A stretch of 64,000 nt of DNA from MPNP01 sp026709725. Lineage in GTDB: Bacteria > Pseudomonadota > Alphaproteobacteria > Rhodobacterales > Rhodobacteraceae. Numbering within the stretch: the first letter of the stretch is position 1; each line of letters starts with the position of its first letter. The notes below the pieces were generated by a model, which saw nothing but the letters and a program-made list of their open reading frames with translations, was not told the origin of the DNA and made no database searches. Positions 9,901 through 18,089 of this stretch are shown here, in pieces. The stretch is taken from positions 744,001-808,000 of the forward strand of contig OZ241384.1 in assembly GCA_965200805.1 (NCBI GenBank). Reading direction: 5' to 3'. The translations under genes were made by a program, and so were the position numbers.

Positions 9901-11388
9901 TCAACTGCACCGCGTCAGCACCAGCACATGATCGTTTGCGCCGGTGAGGGTGATCACATCGGCCAGCCCATCACTGTTCGTGTCCCGATCAATGCTTGCC
10001 GTCATGGCAACGGACCAGTGGGTATTGTGATCGGTGGCCCTGGCCCGGATTCCCAGGATCGCCTCACCTGAACTGTTCAGGTAGGACACGGGTGCTGCAT
10101 AAATCTGTGCCGTGCTGCCCTGATCCCTGCAGACGGGCTTGGTTATCCGGATTGATGTGTTCATTGCCACAATATCGGCAAAGAAGAGACCCCTGGTCAG
10201 GTCCTGGCCTCCAAGCGCTCCAGCCCTGAAACGCCAGGCATCGGCATCCCCGTCGACATCCAGAGCCCCATCAAGGCTGACATCGCCGCCAAATGCCGCC
10301 CGTCCCGATATGCGAACATCAGGACAGGTGATCAGCAAGCGACCCGCTGTCCGCCCCGCGGGTGCACCATTTCCACAGGCCACCTCTGCAAGTCCGGTCA
10401 GTGCGCTGTATGTATCCGGCAGGCCATCATCATCGGCATCAACGGGCCCACCCATCTCGATGGAATGGACATTGGCAATCCGGCCGAGGATATCCGGGTC
10501 ACCATCACCATCCTGATCGACAGCGTTGAACACGATGCTTGTGTGGATCCGGTTGTCATTGAGACAGCTGGCCAGCGCGTCACCCCGGGCGCCCGGACAA
10601 CGGTCGAGGAATGTCGGCCGGCTGCTGTCGAGGGACAGATCCTGACCCGTGTCATGAAGATTGAGGCCGGAGGCCGCAATGATTGCTGTGAGGAACCCCG
10701 GCTGCGGAGCCTGACTGAGAGATGCGTAGGGACGCATGCTCATCTCCCACACGCCATAGGGGCCCCGTGCAACATCTCCTGCAACCAGACCGGCGGAAAA
10801 CTGCTCCGCGGCGATCACTGCCTGATTTGCCACGGAGAGAGCCATCGGTGTTCCGCCTGTTGTAACCAGGACAGCTTCAAGATCAAGTTCACCATTGGCG
10901 GCAGCATGATCAAGGAGAGCCGCATCAATTGCTGCATCGCCATCCCTGTCCAGATCAGCCGGGTGCAGGGTCGCTTGCGGGCTGCGCCTGTCCGTCCGGT
11001 TTACACCCCGGATGAGAAGATGGAACTCCTGGTCGAAGCTGTTTCTCGCATCGGACAGATGGGGAGGCAGGAACCCGGCGGCGGCAAGATCAGCCAGCGA
11101 GAGAGTCAGCAGCCCATTAGTACCGTCCGCCAGGAGGCGTGCGCGCAAATCATCATAGTTCAGGGCGACATAGTCCTGCATGACACCTGTCATAAAACTC
11201 AACTCACGTCCCAGGGTGATTGATTGCTGACGCTGCGACTCCTGCGAGAGAATCGCATTTGTCAGACCAAAGAGAGCACCAAACATTGCAAGTGCCAGAA
11301 CCGTCTCAAGCAGGGATGCACCCGACTCTGCCCTGTGATCCCGGGTCAGGGATGCAGGCGTGCCGTCAAATTGGAAGGCTGTCATCAT
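9901..11388 (-). CDS. pilV: PilV-like minor prepilin with calcium-binding-type repeats
   Basis: A 495-residue protein with a type IV prepilin N-terminus: a leader ending in glycine (RAESG), then ASLLETVLALAMFGALFGL with a glutamate at position 5 of the mature chain, as needed for processing and assembly. In thin pili of I-type conjugation systems PilV is the minor tip pilin/adhesin that recognises the recipient. Five aspartate-rich segments (DLDRDGDAAIDA, DQDGDGDPDILG, DADDDGLPDTYS, DVDGDADAW, DTNSDGLADVI) look like calcium-binding EF-hand or thrombospondin type 3 motifs. The start is MM at 11388, where ATGATGA overlaps the stop of the prepilin peptidase gene; the longer upstream frame is antisense-like text. 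The last gene of a four-gene minus-strand block. No shufflon repeats are visible downstream, so the C-terminus appears fixed. Confidence 0.75.
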   Translation of the reverse strand: MMTAFQFDGTPASLTRDHRAESGASLLETVLALAMFGALFGLTNAILSQESQRQQSITLGRELSFMTGVMQDYVALNYDDLRARLLADGTNGLLTLSLADLAAAGFLPPHLSDARNSFDQEFHLLIRGVNRTDRRSPQATLHPADLDRDGDAAIDAALLDHAAANGELDLEAVLVTTGGTPMALSVANQAVIAAEQFSAGLVAGDVARGPYGVWEMSMRPYASLSQAPQPGFLTAIIAASGLNLHDTGQDLSLDSSRPTFLDRCPGARGDALASCLNDNRIHTSIVFNAVDQDGDGDPDILGRIANVHSIEMGGPVDADDDGLPDTYSALTGLAEVACGNGAPAGRTAGRLLITCPDVRISGRAAFGGDVSLDGALDVDGDADAWRFRAGALGGQDLTRGLFFADIVAMNTSIRITKPVCRDQGSTAQIYAAPVSYLNSSGEAILGIRARATDHNTHWSVAMTASIDRDTNSDGLADVITLTGANDHVLVLTRCS

Positions 11389-12080
11389 TGTCCCGGTCGG
11401 GGCCACGGCAGGGCGAGCGTGACTGAAAAGAGTGCCGTCAGCGGAAATGCCAAAGCCAGGAGCGGAATGAACCGGAAGGCGGCATCGGGTGATTGAGCGA
11501 CTGTCCGCCCCCTTGATGCCACCAGCCACAGAGCAAGGAGTCCAATGCTGAGCATGAGATAGTAGATGCCAGAAGCAAGATGGGCACCAAACAGAATCAG
11601 TGGCATAAGCAGAGCCAGGGTATCGGCTGGAGGCAGGAGCAGACATCGGAGATGTCCTTGACAATGCCAGGCAAGCCAGGCTGCGAGGTACAGAAGAATC
11701 CCTGTTGCCGTGCCCTGCAACAGTCCTGCAGTTGTATTCGCCATGCAGCCCGAAGCAAGAATGAAAGTCAGACCGGCAATTGGCAGCATGAGTTCCAGAG
11801 GCGCCCAAAAGGATGTGAGATCGATATAGGCAGCTGTCATCAGCAGGGTCATGTAGGGGATGCAGAAGATCAGCTGGAGATTGAACTCGATGCCCGGCCA
11901 CATCAGGAAGATGCAACAGAGGAGTCCTGCCAGACTGCCACTCCCGGCCCAAAGAGTCAGACAGATGCTTTCACCATGTTTGCGATCTCCGGCAAGCCTT
12001 GCCAGACCCCGGCTTGCGAGCCATTTCACCGCAAAAACAGACGCGATGGCTACGGACAGCATGACCGGAAGGACGATCAT
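11385..12080 (-). CDS. pilU: Prepilin peptidase, A24 family (PilU-like)
   Basis: A 231-residue polytopic membrane protein with about six to seven hydrophobic helices. A24 peptidases are membrane aspartic proteases that cut the leader of type IV prepilins. One likely catalytic aspartate is in AAYIDLTSFWAPLELMLP (the usual D-x-x-x-x-x-x-P-x-x-L pattern). The second is in LPPADTLALLMP, where most relatives have GxGD, so this is a divergent member. FIPLLALAF near the end matches the family's FGPFLALA motif. It overlaps pilV by the ATGA at 11385-11388 and starts within the end of the pilM-like gene (12077-12080), so translation is probably coupled. Its natural substrate is the pilV product next door. 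Confidence 0.75.
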   Translation of the reverse strand: MIVLPVMLSVAIASVFAVKWLASRGLARLAGDRKHGESICLTLWAGSGSLAGLLCCIFLMWPGIEFNLQLIFCIPYMTLLMTAAYIDLTSFWAPLELMLPIAGLTFILASGCMANTTAGLLQGTATGILLYLAAWLAWHCQGHLRCLLLPPADTLALLMPLILFGAHLASGIYYLMLSIGLLALWLVASRGRTVAQSPDAAFRFIPLLALAFPLTALFSVTLALPWPRPGQ

Positions 12081-12547
12081 TGCAGGATTGAACCAAGAGC
12101 CGGCGTTCCGTGCATGATCTCGCGGGGGATGTCAGTGACACTCATCCCGGCAAAGCGGACATCTGTCGGAGAGCTTTTGTCAATGACGCCCATCAGGTGA
12201 CGATGAGGATGGTCGCCCTGCTGCCTGATTGCCTTGCCGAGAGACATCATGATCCGGGCCGTCCCTGAACGGGAAACCCCACTCATCCCGGTTGGCCATG
12301 TCAGCAGGAGCGTATCACCGTGCGTTGCAACCACTGCAGACTTCCAGAGGCCGGACTGCCGGAAGATCGAATTCACGGGAAGCGCCGATTCCTGCAGGGA
12401 TGCATCGTTGCGGAGTGTCGTCATCAGGCTCCTGTGATGGATGAACATCCCTCTTGCGAGTGACAGATCTGCTGTGCCCACGAGGGGTGGCAGTGGATTG
12501 AGGAGGAGCATGCCGACACCGAGCATGACGGGTATCAGAACCCACAT
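12077..12547 (-). CDS. PilM-like thin-pilus biogenesis protein
   Basis: A 156-residue protein with one N-terminal hydrophobic helix (VLIPVMLGVGMLLLNPLPPL) followed by a periplasmic-looking domain. Size, topology and position directly before a PilU-like peptidase and a PilV-like pilin fit PilM of I-type (R64-like) conjugation systems. The sequence match I can make by eye is limited (YRNAV-like RSLMTTLRND, and a GVxxxSx segment near the end), so the name is an inference from context. It overlaps both neighbours by a few bases, which shows a tight operon. Confidence 0.5.
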   Translation of the reverse strand: MWVLIPVMLGVGMLLLNPLPPLVGTADLSLARGMFIHHRSLMTTLRNDASLQESALPVNSIFRQSGLWKSAVVATHGDTLLLTWPTGMSGVSRSGTARIMMSLGKAIRQQGDHPHRHLMGVIDKSSPTDVRFAGMSVTDIPREIMHGTPALGSILQ

Positions 12548-13992
12548 GATGATGCCTTGCTGCTCAATCCTGGAAACGGAGGGATCGTCCCGGCACGACT
12601 GGTGGCAATTCTCTCGGCCGGCAACCGGTGCAAGCGTTTGCGATGACGGCGCCGGGCAACGCTGGCTTCCGATTGATCAAGATAGTCGTCAAGCAGGACA
12701 CGGGAAGCCTGAATCACAGCCGGGCGGTAGAGCGGACATCCGATCTGGCGTTCGGCACAATAGTGGGCATGAATGCCAGCCGATTCGGCGACGGAGACGG
12801 CATTCCCGACAGCATTCAGGGCATACCAGAGCTGCCGGTCCGTTTGCTTGAGCCAGAGGAACTCGGCAGGGGCAACGATGCCCCGATATCTCCGGGAACA
12901 GTGATACATATGCATCATGGCAGTTGCCTTCCACGCATGATTGTCCGCCATCCCGGTCATCACGATCCCTGCTGACGATCTGAGGATGGCATGGATGCGC
13001 CGCATGAAGGTCGCGTGACTGTTCAGATGTCTGTCAAATCGGCCCAGCATGCCAAAATGCCGATCAGCAATTCGAGCCAGTTCGCGCAGAATACGCCAGC
13101 ATTCCGTCAGTTGCAGATCATGGCAACAGGCAAGGGCGGCCACCAGTGCTTTTTCGTATGATTTGAGCGAATCGATACCAAGCCAGGGGGATGTCAACTG
13201 CATGGCAAATGCCTCACCGACAGTATCGTGCGTCAGGGATGCCCAACCGGAGTCCGGCTCCCATTTCTGATCCAACTCCCGGAACAAACCCACGCTCATG
13301 CACTGGTCATCCTGACCCGGCAGCGTGCCGGCATTGACAAGTCCCTGCCTGACAAGCCAGTGTTCAGGCCAGAGCGCATCCGCACTGGATTCCGGCGCGT
13401 TGACCGCGGCAAGAGGCACAAGCAGCTTGCCCAGAACACAGCCCGGCCCTCCCTCATTGACATCCGGCATTCCCCTGTCGGTATCTTGTGACGCAAGGGT
13501 GCCGGACATCGCCAGTGTCCCGGTGAGGTGACGGACAACACCTCCAGCGGGCCAGAATGGCACCGATGCGGCAATGAGAGCCTCCAGATTGAGGCGTGTG
13601 CGGAGTTGAAGGTCAGGCCGGGACCGACGGGACAGGATCATCAGAACGCAGCAGGGAACGCAGTAGAGTGCAGCCGCACAGCGGGCAGCGACTTCCATGC
13701 TGACGGTCCATGCGGGCAGGCCACCCTCACCCTTTGTCATTGGTCGCAGCGCGGGCTCGACATGTCCGGCTGGTATCACAAGCCACTGTCCCAGGATTGG
13801 CACCGCATCCGGTCCGGGAGAGATCCGGTTCAGAAACGCAAACGGCTGCACATGGAGCCACGCAAGCCCGCGGGTGATCTCATGAATGGTCTCCGAGAGT
13901 GCCGGGAGCAGGGATCCTGCCAGGAGAAGTCCGACAAGCAGGGCCGCCAGAGTCAGGTCAAGGTCATCGCCGCGTGACCCGCGATTCACCAT
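12535..13992 (-). CDS. DotM/IcmP/TrbA-like type IVB secretion or conjugation subunit
   Basis: A 485-residue protein. DotM/TrbA is an inner-membrane part of the type IVB coupling complex that recruits substrates. Hydrophobic segments lie near the N-terminus (TLAALLVGLLLAGSLLPAL) and near 95-115 (AARCAAALYCVPCCVLMIL). The large cytoplasmic domain ends with the hallmark block: AEFLWLKQTDRQLWYALN, AVSVAESAGIHAHYCAERQ and IGCPLYRPAVIQA. That block closely follows the known DotM pattern (E-FLWLK--DR-LWY-LN-VG, then A-H---E--G-PL--P). The start is ATG 13992; a TTG 21 bases upstream is possible. It is the first gene of the pilus block and divergent from the EcsC gene. No other Dot/Icm or Tra gene is present in the window, which is unusual. 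Confidence 0.7.
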   Translation of the reverse strand: MVNRGSRGDDLDLTLAALLVGLLLAGSLLPALSETIHEITRGLAWLHVQPFAFLNRISPGPDAVPILGQWLVIPAGHVEPALRPMTKGEGGLPAWTVSMEVAARCAAALYCVPCCVLMILSRRSRPDLQLRTRLNLEALIAASVPFWPAGGVVRHLTGTLAMSGTLASQDTDRGMPDVNEGGPGCVLGKLLVPLAAVNAPESSADALWPEHWLVRQGLVNAGTLPGQDDQCMSVGLFRELDQKWEPDSGWASLTHDTVGEAFAMQLTSPWLGIDSLKSYEKALVAALACCHDLQLTECWRILRELARIADRHFGMLGRFDRHLNSHATFMRRIHAILRSSAGIVMTGMADNHAWKATAMMHMYHCSRRYRGIVAPAEFLWLKQTDRQLWYALNAVGNAVSVAESAGIHAHYCAERQIGCPLYRPAVIQASRVLLDDYLDQSEASVARRRHRKRLHRLPAERIATSRAGTIPPFPGLSSKASSCGF

Positions 13993-14181
13993 ACGCCACC
14001 CGCCCTGCTCCAATACGTTCCGGATATTCCTCCCTGACTACACCGAACCGCTGAAATCTGTCCCTGATCATTCAGGTGCCGCGTCATATCCCTGTGGAGA
14101 GATTGACCGGATGCATCCGGGTGCCGGCTTGCGATCAGACAATCACTCTTTCGGACCGGACCGGATGGCTGATTGCAGCCG

Positions 14182-15054
14182 ATGATTGACATTCAACGGT
14201 CGACGACAGAATGGGAGGACAGGCAGCGCGCAGGGACAGCGAAACGTATCGGAAAATCCATTGGCAACATGACAACCATCGTACCGCAGGCGCATGAGAC
14301 CACACTGCGACCAATCGGTGATCTGCCAGCAGCAATGGCCCCCGTGGCCAGACGGTTTCGTCGTGCCAACAATATCTTCATGCGGCAGGTCAATATGTTC
14401 GGGCAGAAGGCGGGTACTGTTGCCGGAATCCTGCCGACCGGAGTCTTTCATGTCCTTGAGAGACTGATCGCAGACAACCTGATCTCCATCTACAATGCTG
14501 CCGCGAAAACCAGGGCACCGCGCTTCGTCGCCCCTCTTGACCATGCGATCAACACCACAATGATCGCAGCATCGGGTGGCGCGGGTGGCGCGGGGGGTGG
14601 CATGGCAACAATCGCTGAGTTGCCCGTGACAATCGGCATCATCTTCCGCTCCATGCAGCGGATCGCACGCCAGTATGGACGCGATCCCGATGACGACACC
14701 ACCAGGCAAATCTGTCTGGCGATTTTTCTGACTGGTGATGTGATTCTCAGGGAAACGGAAGATTCGTATGAGCTGATCGGGATCAGGATGCTCCTGCAGG
14801 AGAAATTGCAGTCCTTTATCACCAGAATGGTCCCAAACCTGCTCATGAAGCTCAGTCCCAAACTCGCCTCACCGCCTGTCATCGGTGCCGCAACCGGGTC
14901 CGTGATCAATATCATCTATGTTCGCTACCATGAGGTGCTGGTTCATGTCTATTTCCAACTGGCAGACCTCGCTTCAGAATTCGGCCCCGAAGCCGCTATC
15001 GCCGAATTTCTCCGGCAAACCGACACCCATCGTTCAGGGTTGAACCGAAAATGA
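14182..15054 (+). CDS. EcsC family protein
   Basis: A 290-residue protein with the EcsC signature: a central glycine-rich loop (SGGAGGAGGGMATIAELPV) followed by IGIIFRSMQRIARQYG, and hydrophobic stretches near 220-260. EcsC proteins are broadly distributed, are named after a Bacillus gene next to an ABC transporter, and have no agreed biochemical role. The start at ATG 14182 was chosen over a TTG nine bases earlier. The gene is divergent from the DotM-like gene. Its stop codon overlaps an ATG (ATGA at 15051-15054) that opens a 38-codon frame running into the next gene's leader, so the following DUF1285 gene is probably cotranscribed. Confidence 0.8.
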   Translation: MIDIQRSTTEWEDRQRAGTAKRIGKSIGNMTTIVPQAHETTLRPIGDLPAAMAPVARRFRRANNIFMRQVNMFGQKAGTVAGILPTGVFHVLERLIADNLISIYNAAAKTRAPRFVAPLDHAINTTMIAASGGAGGAGGGMATIAELPVTIGIIFRSMQRIARQYGRDPDDDTTRQICLAIFLTGDVILRETEDSYELIGIRMLLQEKLQSFITRMVPNLLMKLSPKLASPPVIGAATGSVINIIYVRYHEVLVHVYFQLADLASEFGPEAAIAEFLRQTDTHRSGLNRK

Positions 15055-15132
15055 CGGATCACGGCAATACCCCGCTGAAGGCTGCCATCAGGAGCACGGG
15101 CCCTGGTCGTGCGACGGGTTCCGGGCACAGGC

Positions 15133-15151
15133 TGCAGGGAAACGCCCTGCA
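15133..15151 (+). promoter_or_regulatory. Hairpin covering the ribosome-binding site of the DUF1285 gene
   Basis: TGCAGGG and CCCTGCA form a 7-bp perfect stem with a 5-nt loop (AAACG) that ends one base before the ATG at 15152. The only Shine-Dalgarno-like sequence (AGGGA) is in the left arm. In mRNA the hairpin would hide the ribosome-binding site, so translation may depend on coupling from the upstream frame or on melting. Confidence 0.4.
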
Positions 15152-15766
15152 ATGGTGGAGACCTTCGGCGTGACCGGGGAACCGGTCAGGAATCCCGCTG
15201 CCGCTGAGGCCCTTGCCAAAGCGGCCCGGAGGGCAGCAGAACATGGCCCACCCCCGGTCCATCTGTGGAATCCGCCCTTCTGTGGCGATCTTGACATGCG
15301 CATCGCCCGGGACGGAACATGGTATTATCTGGGCACACCCATTGGTCGTATGGCCATGGTCAGGCTCTTTTCCTCCATCATCAGAAAAGATGAGGACAGG
15401 TATGTTCTTGTCACGCCTGTCGAGAAAGTCGGCATCACCGTTGATGACGCCCCATTTGTTGCCGTTGATTTTGAGGTATCCGGTGAGGGACAGGGACAGG
15501 AGGTCACATTCCGGACCAATGTTGAGGAGACTGTTACCGCCAGCCGGACAAGGCCGATCCGGGTCGAGCATGACCCCGACACCGGAGAGGTGTCACCCTA
15601 CATTCTGGTGCGGGCAAATCTGGAAGCACTGATTGATCGCAAGAGCTTCCATCGGCTTGTCGAGATGTGTGTGCATGAACCCCATAAGGGCCAATCCTGG
15701 TTCGGTCTCTGGTCATCGGGCATTTTCTTCCCCATCATCCCATCGAAAGACATCGTCTCTGACTGA
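15152..15766 (+). CDS. DUF1285 domain protein
   Basis: A 204-residue protein of the DUF1285 family, common in alpha- and gammaproteobacteria. The family core is clear: PPVHLWNPPFCGDLDMRIAR, GTWYYLGTPIGR, MVRLFSSIIRKDEDRYVLVTPVEKVGI (in consecutive segments) and DAPFVAVDFEV. No transmembrane segment or signal is present, so it is probably cytoplasmic. Structures of relatives show a small beta-rich fold without a known activity. It follows the EcsC gene by 97 bp and ends 17 bp before the convergent dehydrogenase gene. The start may be further upstream, since the leader contains an ATGA-coupled frame in another phase. Confidence 0.85.
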   Translation: MVETFGVTGEPVRNPAAAEALAKAARRAAEHGPPPVHLWNPPFCGDLDMRIARDGTWYYLGTPIGRMAMVRLFSSIIRKDEDRYVLVTPVEKVGITVDDAPFVAVDFEVSGEGQGQEVTFRTNVEETVTASRTRPIRVEHDPDTGEVSPYILVRANLEALIDRKSFHRLVEMCVHEPHKGQSWFGLWSSGIFFPIIPSKDIVSD

Positions 15767-15783
15767 GTTCGCTCTGCCGTCGG

Positions 15784-16797
15784 TCAGGTTCTGGCGATCG
15801 GCCGGCTCCGCATTCGACCGACGGTTTCCCGTTCAGCGCGGCGACAGGAGAGCGGTGGAAGCCCCTTGTTGATAAGTTCCAGATCATCAAGAACGCGGGA
15901 TCCGATCTCCTCAAGTGCAGAGGTCAGAGCACCGGCCCGATGGGCGGAGAACAGCATCCCGCGTGTTGTGCGGATCGGGTCGCCCTGCGGCACGGGTTCC
16001 TGCGGAAAAACATCCGTGGCAATTCTGAGACGACCGGAATCCGCTTCTCTGGCGAGTGCATCAAAATCCGCCAGCGCGGCACGGCTCAAGAGAATCAGCG
16101 ATGATCCGTCCGGCATCAGTGCGAGGCGTTCTGCATTCAACAGGAGCTGATTTTCGGATGTGACACTGGCGAGAACAAACAGACATTGTGACGTTTCCAG
16201 GACATGGTCAAGCGTTGCCGGCTCAAGATCAAACCGTCTGAGCATATTGTCCGGAATCCACGGATCGAAGACGCGCAGTCGGGGTCGAAACGGTCCCAGC
16301 AGCCGGTGCAGGGCACGACCGAGATCTCCATATCCAATAAATCCCATATCCGCACCGGCCAGGAGCCGGGCATGCATGTTGCCGGCCAGGCCGTATTGCT
16401 CCTGCCCGGCCCGGAAGTCGGCATGAGCCGTATGGATATCACGGGCAAGAGAGAGCGCAAGCCCCAACCCCATCTCGGCAACCGGTTCAGCAAAAACAGC
16501 ACTCGGTGCGAGAACATGAATGCCCCGCTCGAAGCAGTACGCGTAGTCAATATTGGGAAGGAAGTTGGTTTCGACATTGAAAATGGCCTTGAGACCGGTC
16601 GCCCGTACAAGGCGATCACGGCCCATTGGCTGCTGACTGATGATGACATCAGCCTGCGGCAAATATGTGTCATAATCCGCATCGCGATTCTCTGGCCTGA
16701 CAGCAAGGACCTTGTAGGTCCGGATAAAGCGGTGATGCATTTCATCACTGAAGATCTCGCTGGTTGTCCGGGGATACGGATCATAGAGAATACGCAT
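15784..16797 (-). CDS. 2-hydroxyacid dehydrogenase-family oxidoreductase
   Basis: A 337-residue NAD(P)-dependent D-2-hydroxyacid dehydrogenase homolog. The Rossmann motif is GFIGYGDLGRAL (GxGxxG). The expected catalytic positions are present: arginine in LLSRAALADFDAL, glutamate in TDVFPQEPVP, and histidine in FSAHRAG. FAEPVAEMGLGLALSLAR is the helix before the nucleotide-binding domain. The start is ATG 16797, with AAGGA eight bases upstream; a GTG two codons earlier is less likely. It is divergent from a ribose-type ABC operon across 152 bp, so it may act on a product of the imported sugar, for example reducing or oxidising a sugar acid. The substrate cannot be read from the sequence. Confidence 0.85.
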   Translation of the reverse strand: MRILYDPYPRTTSEIFSDEMHHRFIRTYKVLAVRPENRDADYDTYLPQADVIISQQPMGRDRLVRATGLKAIFNVETNFLPNIDYAYCFERGIHVLAPSAVFAEPVAEMGLGLALSLARDIHTAHADFRAGQEQYGLAGNMHARLLAGADMGFIGYGDLGRALHRLLGPFRPRLRVFDPWIPDNMLRRFDLEPATLDHVLETSQCLFVLASVTSENQLLLNAERLALMPDGSSLILLSRAALADFDALAREADSGRLRIATDVFPQEPVPQGDPIRTTRGMLFSAHRAGALTSALEEIGSRVLDDLELINKGLPPLSCRRAERETVGRMRSRPIART

Positions 16798-16949
16798 AAA
16801 CACAATCCTTCAGTTATGGATGGAAGCGGGGGTTCCGGGGGTATCGGGCAGGGCCGCATGGGATGGATGGGCTTCCGGAAATTGTTGCATGTTCATCTTC
16901 CGAGGTATAGAGTTTCGCTGGTTTACTACAATGAAGGGGTAGGAGAATT

Positions 16950-17906
16950 ATGAAAAAATTATGTGTTACAGCTGTTGTCGCCATGCTGGCGCTCCCTGCT
17001 GCAGCCGAGACATATGGTGTCCTGATGAAGACTCTGTCGAACCCGTTCTGGGGCGCGATGGAACTTGGGGTCCGTGAAGGTGCCGAAGCGGCAGGGGTGG
17101 AATACTACCTGCAGGCTGTTGAAAGCGACCAGGCGGCCGAACCCCAGCTCAATGTCTGCAATGCAATGCTTGAGCGGCGACCGGACGCAATGATCACCGC
17201 AGCGATCAACTCAACGATCCTGCTGCCCTGCCTCAAGCGTGCCAACGACATGGGCATCCCGGTCGTCGATCTTGATGGCAATCTTGACCATGCCATCGCT
17301 GCTGATGCCGGAGTCGATATCGCATTCTCCATCGGTTCTGACAATGTCGCTGCCGGTGCCCAGGGTGCCGAATGGCTGGTCGGTCAGGTTGGCAGTGATG
17401 CATCAGGACCTGTTCTGGTCATTGAAGGTCTTTCGGGCAACGTGACGGGCCAGAAACGTGCCACAGGTTTTGCCGAGCGCCTGGGTGAACTGGCACCGGG
17501 TCTGGAGATCGTCGCCTCCCTGCCCGGCGACTGGGATCGTGGCAAGGCAGCCAACATTACGAATGACATCCTGACCAGCAACCCCGATCTGGTTGCCGTC
17601 TTCGCGGCAAATGATGGCATGGCTCTTGGCGCGGTTGAAACCGTCTATGCTGCCGGCAAGGGTGATCAGGTCATCGTAATTGGCGTGGATGGCAATTCAG
17701 ATGCCGTCAAGTCCATCAATGCGGGTCGGCTCAATGCGTCGGTGGCCCAATTGCCTTATCTTGTCGGCAAGCAGGCTGTCGAAATGGTCAAGGCGATGAA
17801 GATGGGTGATGCGCCCGATGGAGACTGGATTTACGTCCCGACGCTGGTGTTGACCAAGGATGTCCTTGATGCCGGCACCGAGCCCATGCTCGAATTCGTG
17901 AAGTAG
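16950..17906 (+). CDS. Sugar ABC transporter substrate-binding protein, ribose/RbsB type
   Basis: A 318-residue periplasmic binding protein (Peripla_BP_4 fold). The signal peptide is short and clear (MKKLCVTAVVAMLALPAAAET, cleavage near residue 19). Family landmarks are present: SNPFWGAMELG after the signal, VVDLDGN, VLVIEGLSGNVTGQKRATGF, and VFAANDGMALGAVETV with VIGVDGN. AGGAG lies just upstream of ATG 16950. It is followed by a strong hairpin, then permease and ATPase genes on the same strand, so it delivers ligand to that transporter. The ligand is probably a pentose, hexose or polyol; the exact one is unknown. Confidence 0.93.
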   Translation: MKKLCVTAVVAMLALPAAAETYGVLMKTLSNPFWGAMELGVREGAEAAGVEYYLQAVESDQAAEPQLNVCNAMLERRPDAMITAAINSTILLPCLKRANDMGIPVVDLDGNLDHAIAADAGVDIAFSIGSDNVAAGAQGAEWLVGQVGSDASGPVLVIEGLSGNVTGQKRATGFAERLGELAPGLEIVASLPGDWDRGKAANITNDILTSNPDLVAVFAANDGMALGAVETVYAAGKGDQVIVIGVDGNSDAVKSINAGRLNASVAQLPYLVGKQAVEMVKAMKMGDAPDGDWIYVPTLVLTKDVLDAGTEPMLEFVK

Positions 17907-17914
17907 CACTGAGT

Positions 17915-17940
17915 GCGGACCTGCCACAAGGCGGGTCCGC
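17915..17940 (+). terminator. Hairpin after the binding-protein gene (attenuator or mRNA stabiliser)
   Basis: GCGGACCTGCC pairs with GGCGGGTCCGC around ACAA, with one G-U pair, starting nine bases after the stop codon. No T-tract follows. Such a structure between the binding-protein and permease genes usually protects the upstream mRNA or partly ends transcription, so more binding protein is made. Confidence 0.65.
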
Positions 17941-18089
17941 ATGCCCGCAGGATCGTCAGTGGATGCCCAGAGGGTCTGTCCGGGCGGGTTTTCGGAGGGA
18001 TTCACAAGTCCCGGTCGCTGTTTTCAGCCGCCCCCGACCCGAGAGTCCCTTCATGGTAGCCGATTGACCTCCATGGTAGCCGATTGATC

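Noticed and set aside
9523..10071. 182-residue plus-strand frame
   Set aside because: It runs through gene-free DNA into the antisense of pilV, with no ribosome-binding site or recognisable domain.
10465..11223. 252-residue plus-strand frame
   Set aside because: It is antisense to the pilV body; the minus-strand protein has a convincing prepilin start and coupling to its neighbours.
11389..11952. Long N-terminal extension of the PilV-like frame
   Set aside because: It lies over the prepilin peptidase gene in another frame and has histidine/cysteine-rich text; the prepilin leader starts at 11388.
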